From Hyphomicrobium sp. (GTDB lineage: Bacteria; Pseudomonadota; Alphaproteobacteria; Rhizobiales; Hyphomicrobiaceae): DNA of 64,000 nucleotides. The translations under genes were made by a program, and so were the position numbers. The notes under the pieces are model-generated. The model was not told where the DNA came from, searched no databases, and saw only the letters and a list, made by a program, of their open reading frames with translations. Of this stretch, positions 39,528 through 48,218 are shown piece by piece. Positions within the stretch are counted from its first letter, which is position 1; each line of letters opens with the position of its first letter. The stretch spans positions 55,298-119,297 of the forward strand of contig NZ_RXIZ01000009.1 in NCBI RefSeq assembly GCF_003987855.1, written 5' to 3'.

Positions 39528-40640
39528 TCACTGACCAGTCGATGGAGTGGCCGGGTCGCCGGCCTTGTGCTTCTTCTTCAGCGCTTCCTTGGCTCCAGCC
39601 GAGGTCGATGTAAGGGTCGCGGAGCTTTTTGACGCCGCGCTCAGCGGATGTTGAAGAGCGCCAAGGAAGTCGTAGCGATTGACGTCGCCGGGCTTGCGAT
39701 CGTAGCACTCGGCGGTGATGACGGGCTTGCCCATGGCGAGCAACTCGGTGACCGTCGCGAACGTATAGCCCTTGGCCTTGAGCTTCGGGATCGCGATCCG
39801 CAATGCCTCAGGAGTGTGCCAGCCACGCCCGTTCGCGTGATTGACGATGATCGAGCCGGGCTTCGCTTCATTGACCATCGCGGCCGCGATACGTTCTGCG
39901 GATTCATGGGGATCTGGATCGCCCGTCGACACATCCCATTGAATGGCGAGCATGCCGGCATCGTTGACCGCTTTCATGGATGCGTCGTTGCACGTGCCAT
40001 AGGGAAAGCGAAAAATCTTTGGCTGATCGGGAACGCCGCTGAGGGCGTCCGGTGATGTAGCCACGCATTGTTTGGACGCGAGATCGGCACGCGCGTCCTC
40101 GAAGGCTTTCTGTGGTGCGAGCACTTGCTGCCTGATCGCTTCCGGTGAAAGCAGTCGCAGATTGGCGTGCGTCTCGGTGTGATTGCCGATCTCGAACAAT
40201 GGATCCGCCATCAGCTGCTCGATACGGGCGCGATGCGAAACGATCCATTTTCCTCCGGCGAAGAACGTGGCTTTCACACCCTGTTGCCGCAGATAATCGA
40301 AGATGCGGCCATCGTAGCCGGCGACTTCGCCGCGCTGTTCGCAGAGATCGAACGTCAGTGCGATGACTTTCTCGCCTTTCGGAAGATTGACGCGACGGAT
40401 GGAGCCGCGCATGGCGTCGGCTACGGGCGCAGCTTGCTGGAATCCTTTCAGCTTGATAGGCGCATCAAACGTGCGATTGCCCCGCAGAACTTTTTCCTCT
40501 CCAGGAACTCCGGCGAGCGCCGAAGCTGGAAAGCATGCATGCAGGCTTGCGTCGTCACGCGCGAAAGCCGTGGGCGTATAGGATCCAAGCGCCGAAGCGC
40601 TCAGGACCGTCAACAGAGACAAGCGTAACGAAGCGATCAT
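39528..40640 (-). CDS. Exported polysaccharide deacetylase-like (NodB domain) protein
   Basis: The 370-residue protein has a signal peptide (about 1-27, ending AFA) and a NodB-homology domain (about 90-300). Motif 1 reads TFDLCEQRG, keeping the first Asp but not the usual second Asp; motif 2 is NHTETHAN, giving the His-x3-His metal pair; a later FRFPYGTCND matches the third motif. These enzymes remove acetyl or other N- or O-acyl groups from carbohydrates with a divalent metal. I recall the TFDLCE form from rhizobial relatives, so it may be a subfamily trait. The start overlaps the enoyl-CoA hydratase stop by four bases (ATGA). Confidence 0.88.
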   Translation of the reverse strand: MIASLRLSLLTVLSASALGSYTPTAFARDDASLHACFPASALAGVPGEEKVLRGNRTFDAPIKLKGFQQAAPVADAMRGSIRRVNLPKGEKVIALTFDLCEQRGEVAGYDGRIFDYLRQQGVKATFFAGGKWIVSHRARIEQLMADPLFEIGNHTETHANLRLLSPEAIRQQVLAPQKAFEDARADLASKQCVATSPDALSGVPDQPKIFRFPYGTCNDASMKAVNDAGMLAIQWDVSTGDPDPHESAERIAAAMVNEAKPGSIIVNHANGRGWHTPEALRIAIPKLKAKGYTFATVTELLAMGKPVITAECYDRKPGDVNRYDFLGALQHPLSAASKSSATLTSTSAGAKEALKKKHKAGDPATPSTGQ

Positions 40641-41440
40641 TTGCCCTTGAATTCCGGTTTGCGCTTTTCCAGAAACGCCCGCCGCCCCTCCGCGTAATCG
40701 TCGCTTTCGAAGCATGCCATGACAACTGCGTCGAGCGCGGCCATGTCGGGATGCTCGGGATGGCGAGAGATCTCGTCGATCACTTTCTTCGCGGCCGCCA
40801 CCGAAAGCGGCGCGTTTGCCGCGATCTCGAGTGCCAGCGCCCGCACAGTTGCTTCAAGATCGGCCGCCAGAACGAGCTGCGAGACGAGGCCCATGGCTTC
40901 CGCGTCAGCGGAACGAAAGCGGCGCCCCGTGAAGAGGAGTTCCTTGGCTCGCGCCGCGGGCACGGCTGCCAGGATGGGCCGCACCCAGCGCGCATTGTAG
41001 CCAATGCCGAGCTTCGCCGCAGGTATCGCGTATTGGCTGGCGTCGTCGGCGATGCGCATGTCACAGCAGAGCGCGAGGCCAAGACCACCGCCCAAGCAGA
41101 AACCATGGATCATCGCAATCGTCGGTTTCGGGCAGCCGATCAGAGCGTTGAAAGCCGCATCGTTCAAGGCGTCGTAAGTCTTAGCGGCGTCGCCAGTCCG
41201 TGAATTCTCGAACTCCGAAATATCTGCGCCCGCCGAGAAGGCTTTTTCACCGGCGCCGCGCAGAACGATTACGCGAACCTCGGGGTCGGAGACTGCCCTT
41301 GAGACTGCATCGGGAAGCGCCTGCCACATAGCAGCCGTCAGAGCATTCATCCGGGCAGGGTTATCGGCGATGATCCACGCGATCGCGCCGTCCTTTTTGT
41401 ATCGCAATGCTGGGGTCGCGACTTCAGCTGCAGCTGCCAT
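40637..41440 (-). CDS. Enoyl-CoA hydratase/isomerase family protein
   Basis: The 267-residue crotonase-fold protein has the CoA-binding and oxyanion regions: NPARMNALTAAMWQALPDA, then GEKAFSAGADISEF and IHGFCLGGGLGLALCCDMRIA. Where E. coli-type hydratases have the catalytic Glu pair (…GGG…E…), the matching positions read GGGLGLAL and KLGIGYNARW, so the classical Glu residues seem changed and the reaction may be an isomerisation or decarboxylation. The substrate is a CoA ester of unknown type. AAGGAC lies upstream of the ATG at 41440. It is the first gene of the operon with the deacetylase-like and GNAT genes. Confidence 0.88.
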   Translation of the reverse strand: MAAAAEVATPALRYKKDGAIAWIIADNPARMNALTAAMWQALPDAVSRAVSDPEVRVIVLRGAGEKAFSAGADISEFENSRTGDAAKTYDALNDAAFNALIGCPKPTIAMIHGFCLGGGLGLALCCDMRIADDASQYAIPAAKLGIGYNARWVRPILAAVPAARAKELLFTGRRFRSADAEAMGLVSQLVLAADLEATVRALALEIAANAPLSVAAAKKVIDEISRHPEHPDMAALDAVVMACFESDDYAEGRRAFLEKRKPEFKGK

Positions 41441-41642
41441 TAAGACGTGTCCTTTCCGATCCGGGTGGCCATTTAATTGGCAAATTCGGACACGGCAAAC
41501 GCCGCCCAGGGCGGCAGATGCACGCGGAGGGGAGAAAGTGTATACGTTTAACAGTAAGGTCGATTGACCGCCGTAAGCAGGACCGTTAATCGCCTGCCAT
41601 AATCGATGGCCCACCGGGTCCGATTTCGAGCCGAGGATTCCC

Positions 41643-42470
41643 GTGTCGAACACGAAGACAGCGACGTCGAAAGTCCAGATCGTCGATCCCATCTGGGCCC
41701 AGATCAGGTCTGAGGCCGAGTCCGCGATGAAGCACGAGCCTGCGCTCGGCAGCTTCATTTTCGCGACTATTCTCAGCCACAATGCGCTGGAAGACGCCGT
41801 GTGTCATCGACTCGCGCAGCGGCTGAACCACACGGATGTCGATGCCGGTCTGATTTCGCAAACCTTTCAAAGCGTGCTGGCGGAACAACCCGAGCTTGGC
41901 GCGGTCTTTCGTGCGGATCTTCAGGCGGTCTACGACCGCGATCCGGCGTGCACGCGGTACCTGGATCCGCTGCTCTATTTCAAAGGTTTCCACGCGCTGG
42001 TTACCCACCGCTTTGCCAATGCGCTGTGGAAGAGCCGCAGGCGGGACTTTGCGCTTTATCTTCAAAGCCAGTCCTCGCGCATGTTCTCTGTCGACATTCA
42101 TCCCGCTGCCCGCTTCGGCAAAGGGATCATGCTCGACCACGCCACGGGCTTCGTTGTCGGTGAGACGGCGGTGGTGGGTGACAACTGCTCGTTCCTGCAT
42201 GCCGTCACGCTTGGCGGTAGCGGCAAGGAGACCGGCGACCGTCATCCCAAGATCGGCGACAACGTGCTGATCGGTGCAGGCGCCAAGGTGCTCGGCAACA
42301 TAAAGGTGGGCAACTGCTCACGTGTTGCGGCGGGCTCAGTGGTGCTTTCAGAAGTGCCGCCCAACGTGACCGTCGCGGGCGTGCCTGCGAAAGTGGTCGG
42401 CAGCGCCGGTTGCGCCGAACCTGCCCGCTCGATGGAGCAGGGCTGGGTCGACGACTTCGGCGGACTGTAA
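41643..42470 (+). CDS. cysE: Serine O-acetyltransferase
   Basis: The 275-residue protein has the N-terminal helical domain of CysE (about 12-140, with SAMKHEPALGSFIFATILSH) and a left-handed beta helix (150-250) with the active site DIHPAARFGKGIMLDHATGFVVGE and GGSGKETGDRHPKIGD. It acetylates serine with acetyl-CoA to make the precursor of cysteine. The start is a GTG at 41643 with CCGAGG 8 bases upstream. It is the first of three closely spaced genes (20 bases to DUF3126, 15 more to the carbonic anhydrase-like gene). Confidence 0.95.
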   Translation: MSNTKTATSKVQIVDPIWAQIRSEAESAMKHEPALGSFIFATILSHNALEDAVCHRLAQRLNHTDVDAGLISQTFQSVLAEQPELGAVFRADLQAVYDRDPACTRYLDPLLYFKGFHALVTHRFANALWKSRRRDFALYLQSQSSRMFSVDIHPAARFGKGIMLDHATGFVVGETAVVGDNCSFLHAVTLGGSGKETGDRHPKIGDNVLIGAGAKVLGNIKVGNCSRVAAGSVVLSEVPPNVTVAGVPAKVVGSAGCAEPARSMEQGWVDDFGGL

Positions 42471-42489
42471 TTCATTCAGGAGAAAGACA

Positions 42490-42705
42490 TTGAAAAAGGA
42501 AGAGCTAGCTCGCCTGCAGTCGTATCTGCGCAAAACTTTTGGAGCGCCTACGCTCGAGGTGAGAGCGCAGCCGAAGAAGGACGACATGGCGGAAGTCTTC
42601 ATCAATGACGAGTTCGTCGCCACACTCTATCGGGAAGTCGAGGAGGGGGAGACGTCGTACCAGTTCCAGATGGCGATCCTCGATATGGATCTTGAAGGCG
42701 TCTGA
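42490..42705 (+). CDS. DUF3126 family protein
   Basis: The 71-residue protein matches DUF3126 from end to end: a helix ([17 protein letters not shown]) followed by three strands ([41 protein letters not shown] and DMDLE). It is small and cytosolic, and no function is known. It starts at a TTG with AGGAGA upstream. It is common in alphaproteobacteria; here it lies between cysE and a gamma carbonic anhydrase-like gene, all on one strand with short spacers, so they probably share a transcript. Confidence 0.9.
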   Translation: MKKEELARLQSYLRKTFGAPTLEVRAQPKKDDMAEVFINDEFVATLYREVEEGETSYQFQMAILDMDLEGV

Positions 42706-42719
42706 CACCGAGTTCCGAA

Positions 42720-43250
42720 ATGCCTCTCTATAAGCTCGATGGTGAGGGCGTCACCACGCCCGCGAACGGCGCGTTCTGGGTGGCTCCAAATGCGGTTCTG
42801 CTCGGCAAAGTGTTGCTGGAAGAGGACGCGAGCGTCTGGTTTGGTGCGGTGCTCCGTGGCGACAACGAGCTGATCACGGTCGGCGCACGCTCGAACGTGC
42901 AGGACGGGTCGGTCCTGCATACCGACCCAGGCTTTCCGCTCACGATCGGCGCAGACTGCACGGTCGGGCACATGGCGATGCTGCATGGGTGCACCATCGG
43001 CCGGGGGAGCCTCATCGGTATCGGCAGCATCGTCATGAACGGTGCGAAGGTGGGAGAGGAATGCGTAATCGGCGCTGGCGCGCTGATCCCGGAAGGGAAG
43101 GAGATTCCTCCCCGTTCGATGGTCCTTGGCTCGCCCGGCAAGGTCGTCCGGCAATTGAGCGATGAAGAGGTCGAACGTTTCGGGCGTGGCGCCAAACGCT
43201 ACGTGGCCAACTGGAAGCGTTACGCGGCCGGACTTACTCCACAAAGCTGA
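42720..43250 (+). CDS. Gamma-carbonic anhydrase family protein
   Basis: The 176-residue left-handed beta-helix protein has the repeats and the metal ligands of the gamma carbonic anhydrase-like family: LHTD at about residue 63 and GHMAMLHG with two more His. The RGDN at about 43 is the usual trimer-interface element. Real carbonic anhydrase activity also needs a Glu and a loop that many such proteins lack, so activity is uncertain. It may instead be an acyltransferase or a structural protein. It is the third gene of the cysE unit and converges with the BTLCP gene. Confidence 0.88.
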   Translation: MPLYKLDGEGVTTPANGAFWVAPNAVLLGKVLLEEDASVWFGAVLRGDNELITVGARSNVQDGSVLHTDPGFPLTIGADCTVGHMAMLHGCTIGRGSLIGIGSIVMNGAKVGEECVIGAGALIPEGKEIPPRSMVLGSPGKVVRQLSDEEVERFGRGAKRYVANWKRYAAGLTPQS

Positions 43251-43276
43251 CGCGAGGTTAAGCCCTCAAAAAGAAT

Positions 43277-43309
43277 GCGGGCCGGCGGCTGGGGAAGCGC
43301 GCGGCCCGC
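43277..43309. terminator. GC-rich hairpin between convergent genes
   Basis: The arms GCGGGCCG and CGGCCCGC are perfect 8-base inverted copies with a 17-base loop, 26 bases past the carbonic anhydrase-like stop. No T run follows, so the terminator role is tentative. Confidence 0.4.
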
Positions 43310-43379
43310 TTAAGCAGGTCCGGTCGGGGGACGGCGAGAACCGGGCCTGCAGTTTCAGATCATTCGTTTCGGGAAAGCC

Positions 43380-44063
43380 TCAGGGAAAGTTGGGCAGCGC
43401 GTCGAAGATCGACGGGTCGACCGACTGAACGCCGGACAATGCCGCCGGGGTCGAAGCATCGTTCGGATCGAGCGAAACCCAAACCTTTGGATCCATGTAG
43501 GATTGCCGCATCACGTAGTGATAGGGCGTCTGGTTCCAGAGGCGGACGACATCGACCTTATTGTCGAGGATGAAGTCGCCCTGAGTGGTGCGTGCCGTCA
43601 AAACGGCATGCCCTTCGTTCTTCTCGTCGCGGACGACGGTCATCAGCAGGACGCCCGATGGCCAGCCGCGGGAGATCAAACGATGCCGCTTCAGCAGCGC
43701 ATAATCCTCGCAGTCGCCGCGCGTCTTCGGAATGGTCCAGTATTCGGCCACGCCGTAGACTTCCATGTCTGTCGCCGGCTCAATCTCGTGATTGACCGAA
43801 CGGTTGATCTCATCAAGCTCACTCAGAGCCTGAGGAGTCGCCTGGAATCGCGAGTCATCGGATGAGGTGACGATGCATTCCTGAGGCATGCGCTCGCAGA
43901 AAGCGACGAAGCCATATGGCGGCTGTGAGCTGCCATAGACACGCATGAACTCCGGGGCTCTCGTCGCTGGACTGACGATGGCGACCTGTTGAGCCGCCAC
44001 CGGAAATGCCGCCGCACTAAACAACCACACTGCCACCGAGATGGCTACGCTACCGTACTTCAT
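43380..44063 (-). CDS. Transglutaminase-like cysteine peptidase (BTLCP family)
   Basis: The 227-residue protein has a signal peptide (about 1-24, ending VAAQ) and the BTLCP catalytic set: Cys in TRGDCEDYALLKRHRLI, His in EGHAVLTA and Asp in FILDNKVDVVRLW. Well-known relatives such as LapG cleave adhesins in the periplasm under c-di-GMP control. No adhesin or LapD is nearby, so the target is unknown. I chose the ATG at 44063, preceded by GAGGGCG at about 5 bases, over a longer frame with 82 extra residues. The next gene upstream on the strand is the PilZ protein, 160 bases away. Confidence 0.9.
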   Translation of the reverse strand: MKYGSVAISVAVWLFSAAAFPVAAQQVAIVSPATRAPEFMRVYGSSQPPYGFVAFCERMPQECIVTSSDDSRFQATPQALSELDEINRSVNHEIEPATDMEVYGVAEYWTIPKTRGDCEDYALLKRHRLISRGWPSGVLLMTVVRDEKNEGHAVLTARTTQGDFILDNKVDVVRLWNQTPYHYVMRQSYMDPKVWVSLDPNDASTPAALSGVQSVDPSIFDALPNFP

Positions 44064-44223
44064 GAAACGCCCTCGAACACGGTACGATACTCTACGCGAC
44101 ACAGCTGGTTTTAGCATGAATGGCCGCCGCGCCATTCGCGCCAAATTCGTATAAAAATTTAACTTTAGGATTTTGGCAACTCGGCGAGCGATTTGAGGCA
44201 TCACACAACCAACGCGAAGACGA

Positions 44224-44853
44224 TCAAGGAAACCTGTCGCGCAAGGCGTCAGGCGAAAGAAGTGAGAGAAACTGAAGTCCAATGCCGTGGGCGTGGTGAC
44301 GCCGAACAATTGCCCGTGTTTTGCCCACTATGACCAAACTGCCCAGCGGCGGCCGCGCTGGCGTGCCGATAGACGCGCCAGATGCTGAAAGATCGAGCAG
44401 TTCCACGTCGATAATGACCCCTTCCTCGACCTTCAACGTCGTACGTCGGCCACCAGTTCCGATGCGTTCGTGACGCCTGCCGGCTGCTTCGGGGAAGTCA
44501 TCTCTATTGACGAGCCACATAATCTGCGCGGCGAGTTTTTCGCGCTTGTGCTCGGTGACTTTGAAAACGAATGCGAAACCATCCGGAGTAATTCTAGCTA
44601 CAACGCCCTCAACTCCGCCCAAATGTTCGAAGTAGGCGACGATGCGTTCGCCCGTTTCGGGAACGGTATCCGCCACGACGCCGGCGCTGCCGACCGACAC
44701 GTCTCGCATCCGGCAATCGTACTCGGAACGATCGGCGCGCATGAAGCGGCCAGCGAGTGAGAGGGGGAGCCGCCTGTGCTTGCGGTGATCGCCGGTCTTC
44801 AGCGCATCTGGCTGATGCCGCATATCCCGGATGATGCTCGAGTGCACAGCCAT
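44224..44853 (-). CDS. Protein with two PilZ domains
   Basis: The 209-residue protein shows two PilZ-type modules. The first has the arginine cluster RKHRRLPL (about 24-31) with DVSVGSAGV (about 51-59). The second has GRRHERIGTGGRR (about 125-137) and the pattern LDLSASGAS (about 154-162). The RxxxR and D/N-x-S-x-x-G motifs bind c-di-GMP. In the first module the second motif is DVSVGSAG, with one residue change, so its binding is less sure. It is probably a cytosolic c-di-GMP effector. Its targets are unknown, and it lies next to a BTLCP peptidase gene and a PAS_5 gene on the same strand. Confidence 0.85.
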   Translation of the reverse strand: MAVHSSIIRDMRHQPDALKTGDHRKHRRLPLSLAGRFMRADRSEYDCRMRDVSVGSAGVVADTVPETGERIVAYFEHLGGVEGVVARITPDGFAFVFKVTEHKREKLAAQIMWLVNRDDFPEAAGRRHERIGTGGRRTTLKVEEGVIIDVELLDLSASGASIGTPARPPLGSLVIVGKTRAIVRRHHAHGIGLQFLSLLSPDALRDRFP

Positions 44854-45018
44854 GGCCGTCCCGTGAAATCCCGATTAAAGGCTCGTCGGACGGGTCTTCG
44901 CGCTTGAGTACGAAGTACGCCCGCCTGAATTATGCGGGCATCCTCCTTAATTAAGTTCTAACCGGCGCCCCAAATTCGGTGGGCGCGCGGATTGCGAAGG
45001 TTATGTATTAAAAGAAGA

Positions 45019-45645
45019 TTATCGTTCTTCCGCTTGGCACAGGCCGCCGTCGTACACGCGGAACTGCCGCCGCGCGGAACGGACGATCCTAGCTTCCCGA
45101 CGGATTGGCTGGAATGGCAACTGGCGGTCGGAGTGAGCAATGCCGAGCGCGCGATCGGGCCAGACGAGAAGGTGATCGGTCAGCGCGCGGTTGGTGAGAA
45201 CGGAGGTTCCGAGCCAATCGGGTTTATCCAGCGGTACGATGGAGCCCAGGAAGCGATCAACGGTATCTTGAGTGTGAACGAGCGGCAGGATCAGCATTTC
45301 GAAAGATGCCGAGCGGCCTTCCGGGTTGACCGCGGACATGCGGAAGACCCCGACCGCACATTGCTCTGCGATCACGTCGGTCCGATCCTGGAGCGCGCGT
45401 GCATCCTCGCTGTTGAATAGGTCGAACAAATTCGTGCCGCGGAGTTCGACGCCGAGGGCATCTGCGATACGTGTTCCGGCGAGCCGAAACCGCAGGTCGC
45501 CAGCATCGTGGCGCTCCAGAATGAAGGTGTTGGGCAGGTGATTGGCAATCCGCGAAGGATCGATCTCGAAACGCTTCGGCGCCGGCCGATTGCCTCGAAG
45601 ACCATTCCAATACGCGAACAACGACTGACTAACAGCTTCTTGCAT
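45019..45645 (-). CDS. PAS_5 domain protein
   Basis: From the ATG at 45645 the product is 208 residues and reads ALFAYWNGLRGNRPAPKRFEIDPSRI-like at its start (SLFAYWNGLRGNRPAP), then FRLAGTRIADALGVELRGTNL and FEMLILPLVHTQDTVDRFLGS. This is the alphaproteobacterial PAS_5 family, a single PAS fold without an output domain. Such proteins may bind a ligand or regulate by protein contact; the role is unknown. AGGTGA lies directly before this ATG. A GTG at 45792 would add 49 residues of less certain coding character. The gene is divergent from the rhomboid gene. Confidence 0.75.
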   Translation of the reverse strand: MQEAVSQSLFAYWNGLRGNRPAPKRFEIDPSRIANHLPNTFILERHDAGDLRFRLAGTRIADALGVELRGTNLFDLFNSEDARALQDRTDVIAEQCAVGVFRMSAVNPEGRSASFEMLILPLVHTQDTVDRFLGSIVPLDKPDWLGTSVLTNRALTDHLLVWPDRALGIAHSDRQLPFQPIRREARIVRSARRQFRVYDGGLCQAEER

Positions 45646-45858
45646 GCTCACCTGAATTAACTCCGCATTCACGTTGGCCGGGATGCCGCTTGAGGCTTCC
45701 CGTGCCATTTCGGAGCACGCTTTTGCTGCGTCGCTCCCATACCAAGTGAGGGGAGCAGCCTTCGTGCCATCGCCGGCGGAAGTCCGGGACACTCATTTCG
45801 TGCAATGTTGCTCGGCGTCGGACGAACCGTTAACAACGCCCGTTCACGCTAGACAGGC

Positions 45859-46623
45859 TTGGCCGCCTCAAACTGGGACGACGACGTGCAGAGAGAAAGA
45901 ATCTTTAACGCCCCCGGCGCCGTCATCGGCACTCTCGCGGTGCTGATCGCCGTGCACGTCGTCATGTCGATGCTGTCGCCTGACGACTTCACGTGGTGGC
46001 TGTTGGCACTTGCCTTCATCCCGGCGCGCTACTCGGGGCTCGCGGCCGAATTGCCGGGAGGTGTTACGGCCGAAGTAACCTCGTTCGTCACGCACATGCT
46101 GGTTCATGCCGATCTTATGCACCTGGCGTTCAATGGCATCTGGCTGCTCGCGTTCGGGTCGGTGCTCTGTTCGCGAATGGGTGCCTGGCGCTTCATCCTG
46201 TTCTCGATCTGCGGCGGTGTAACGGGAGCGCTGGTGTTCCTGTTGCTCAATCCCGGCCTTGCGGCCCCCGTTATTGGTGCCTCGGGCGCGGTGTCGGCGA
46301 TGATGGGCGGCGTCATGCGCTTTCTGTTCAACGGAATTGACCGCGGCGAAGGCTATTTGCTTCGCCACAATCCGGCGGCCATTCCAGCGCTCTCGATTGG
46401 GCAGACGCTCCGTGATCGGCGTATCGTTCTCGCCTCGATTGTCTTCCTCGCAATCAATCTTCTGGCCATCGTCGGGTTCGGCAAGATGGGTGAAGCGGGC
46501 GCCGTCGCATGGGAAGCCCACATCGGCGGATATCTCTTTGGCCTTTTGGCTTTTGGCTTGTTCGATCGCCCAGAGATGAGTGCGCCGCAAAATACGGAAC
46601 GTTCTGAAGATGATCTGGATTGA
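45859..46623 (+). CDS. Rhomboid family intramembrane serine protease
   Basis: The 254-residue protein has about six membrane segments and the rhomboid features: the HLAFNGIWLLAFG helix with the conserved His and Asn, the catalytic Ser in GASGAVSAMMGG and the catalytic His in AHIGGYLFG. It should cleave membrane-anchored substrates within the bilayer. The target is unknown. The start is uncertain: TTG at 45859 or GTG at 45886, each with a modest upstream G-rich site. The gene is divergent from the PAS_5 gene and 192 bases upstream of the CBS protein gene. Confidence 0.88.
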   Translation: MAASNWDDDVQRERIFNAPGAVIGTLAVLIAVHVVMSMLSPDDFTWWLLALAFIPARYSGLAAELPGGVTAEVTSFVTHMLVHADLMHLAFNGIWLLAFGSVLCSRMGAWRFILFSICGGVTGALVFLLLNPGLAAPVIGASGAVSAMMGGVMRFLFNGIDRGEGYLLRHNPAAIPALSIGQTLRDRRIVLASIVFLAINLLAIVGFGKMGEAGAVAWEAHIGGYLFGLLAFGLFDRPEMSAPQNTERSEDDLD

Positions 46624-46815
46624 ACGCTTGCAATCGCCGCTGAATTGCCTCAGCCTTCAGGTCATTCCGCCGCAAGAGCGGATTTAAATATTGGGTGAGA
46701 AATCGCAGCGGAATGCCGGCGGAAGACCGGGCAGGCTTGCGGCCTTTCAAGTGGCGAGCAGGCGGGCCGCCGCGACTTCAGTTCGGCGCAACGTTCCAAG
46801 GACCGAGGCTGAAAA

Positions 46816-47244
46816 ATGATCATCGGACAAATTTTGAAATCGAAGCCTCGCGGGGTGATGACGGCATCCCCCGACGACACGCTTCATGAAATCACGTTGC
46901 GTCTTGCAAGCAAGAAAATCGGTGCGATCATTATCTTGGAAGGCGCCAACGTCGCCGGCATCATTTCCGAACGGGATATCATCAGACTCATCGCAGAGCA
47001 CGGAGCAAAGGCACTCGACATGCCAGCCAGTCTCGGCATGACGCGGAACGTGATTTCGTGCACGCGTGATTGCACGCTTGAAGAGATCATGGACACCATG
47101 ACCAAGGGACGCTTCCGCCATATGCCAGTGATGGAGAATGGTGCGCTCGTGGGCATCATATCGATCGGCGACGTGGTGAAGTACCATACCGCCGAGGTCG
47201 AACTCGAAGTTACCGCGATGCGTGATTACTTGGCGACGGGCTGA
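46816..47244 (+). CDS. CBS domain pair protein
   Basis: The 142-residue protein is two CBS modules in tandem (about 8-62 and 75-128), with IIILEGANVAGIISERDIIR and MPVMENGALVGIISIGDVVK, the usual motif-ending strands. Such pairs bind adenosine nucleotides such as AMP, ATP or SAM. Stand-alone members often control redox or other enzymes; the partner here is unknown. GAGG precedes the ATG by about 9 bases. Its last 19 bases overlap the end of the convergent patatin-like gene. No terminator is visible between them. Confidence 0.92.
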   Translation: MIIGQILKSKPRGVMTASPDDTLHEITLRLASKKIGAIIILEGANVAGIISERDIIRLIAEHGAKALDMPASLGMTRNVISCTRDCTLEEIMDTMTKGRFRHMPVMENGALVGIISIGDVVKYHTAEVELEVTAMRDYLATG

Positions 47245-48218
47245 ACGTCGCCGGCGGATATTGGTTCGAGCTCCCTGCGAACACGTTTCGGTTCGCACGT
47301 CGCAATCTCGCTCAGCATGTCGTCGAGCTGCCGCTCCACGGCATGCATTCCCCTTTCAATCGATTCCTGTGCACGATGAAAATCGAAGAGGCCAACGTCT
47401 TGCAGGCGCGGTGAAAGCATCGTGTCTGGTGGATCGCCTGCAAGGCGCGAACGCGCGATCCGATCCTGCACAATGTTAAGTGCATCAACCATCACGGTCG
47501 AGATGCCGGGTGCTCCATCGCCCTTGCCCAGGATCTGGCGCTGAAGTAGGGCGCGCACGCCTTTTTTGCCAGCTGTCTCCGCAGCCGCTGCATTGCGCAA
47601 TTCTTCGTCGGCTTCCGAGATCAACGCTTCGGGCGAGGCGAGTACGCTGCCGCGGCCCAGAACGTCGAAGTTCAGATTGACGGCGATGACATAGCGCGCG
47701 CCGAGCGCCCGGCAGACAGAAACTGGAATGGGATTGACGAGGGCGCCGTCGAAAAGCCAACGGCCGCCGACCTTAACTGGCTTGAAGATCCCGGGAAGCG
47801 CATAGGAGGCGCGAACCGCATCCACCAGCCGGCCGCGCGACAGCCAATGCTCGTGCCCCGTGCCGATCTCGGTGGCGACGGCAGTGAAGTGGGTGTCTAG
47901 GTCTTCGATGTTACGGTCGCCAAGGTGCTGTTCCAGGCGCTCACACAGTTTTTGCCCACTGATGAGGCCCGTACCCGCGAGATTGAAATCCAGGTAGCCA
48001 AAAATCCTTTTGGGCGTCAGCTCGCACGCCCATCGCTCCAGAACATCGAGATGGCCGGCTGCGTAGCAGCCGCCGACGACGGCTCCAATGGAAGTGCCGG
48101 CGATGACGTCTGGCCTGATCCCAGCGCGTTCGAGTGCGCGCAAAACTCCGATGTGAGCCCACCCGCGGGCCGCCCCGCCACCAAGCGCCAATCCGATCCG
48201 AACGTTGGACTTGCCCAT
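47226..48218 (-). CDS. Patatin-like phospholipase family protein
   Basis: The 330-residue protein has the patatin core (about 8-200): oxyanion loop LGGGAARGWAHIGVL, the nucleophile Ser in GTSIGAVVGG and the partner Asp in DGALVNPIP. It should hydrolyse acyl esters of phospholipids. The C-terminal 120 residues are helical. There is no signal peptide, so it acts in the cytosol or at the inner membrane face. GGAG lies 8 bases before the ATG at 48218; an in-frame GTG lies 3 codons upstream. Its 3' end overlaps that of the convergent CBS gene by 19 bases. Confidence 0.92.
   Translation of the reverse strand: MGKSNVRIGLALGGGAARGWAHIGVLRALERAGIRPDVIAGTSIGAVVGGCYAAGHLDVLERWACELTPKRIFGYLDFNLAGTGLISGQKLCERLEQHLGDRNIEDLDTHFTAVATEIGTGHEHWLSRGRLVDAVRASYALPGIFKPVKVGGRWLFDGALVNPIPVSVCRALGARYVIAVNLNFDVLGRGSVLASPEALISEADEELRNAAAAETAGKKGVRALLQRQILGKGDGAPGISTVMVDALNIVQDRIARSRLAGDPPDTMLSPRLQDVGLFDFHRAQESIERGMHAVERQLDDMLSEIATCEPKRVRRELEPISAGDVQPVAK

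Noticed and set aside
39528..40640. A pseudogene call for the polysaccharide deacetylase because of the missing second Asp in motif 1.
   Set aside because: The frame is complete, has a signal peptide and the His-x3-His motif, and is coupled to its neighbours. I recall the TFDLCE form from relatives.
41538..41567. A 9-codon plus-strand frame (GTG, TAT, ACG and on to a TGA) before cysE with a strong GGAGGGGAGAAA, possibly a leader peptide.
   Set aside because: The encoded residues show no enrichment for Cys or Ser and I see no attenuator hairpin pair between it and cysE. It could be real, but the evidence is only a ribosome binding site.
43277..43309. A strong rho-independent terminator after the carbonic anhydrase-like gene.
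   Set aside because: The hairpin is real but has a long loop and no T tract, so I list it only as tentative.
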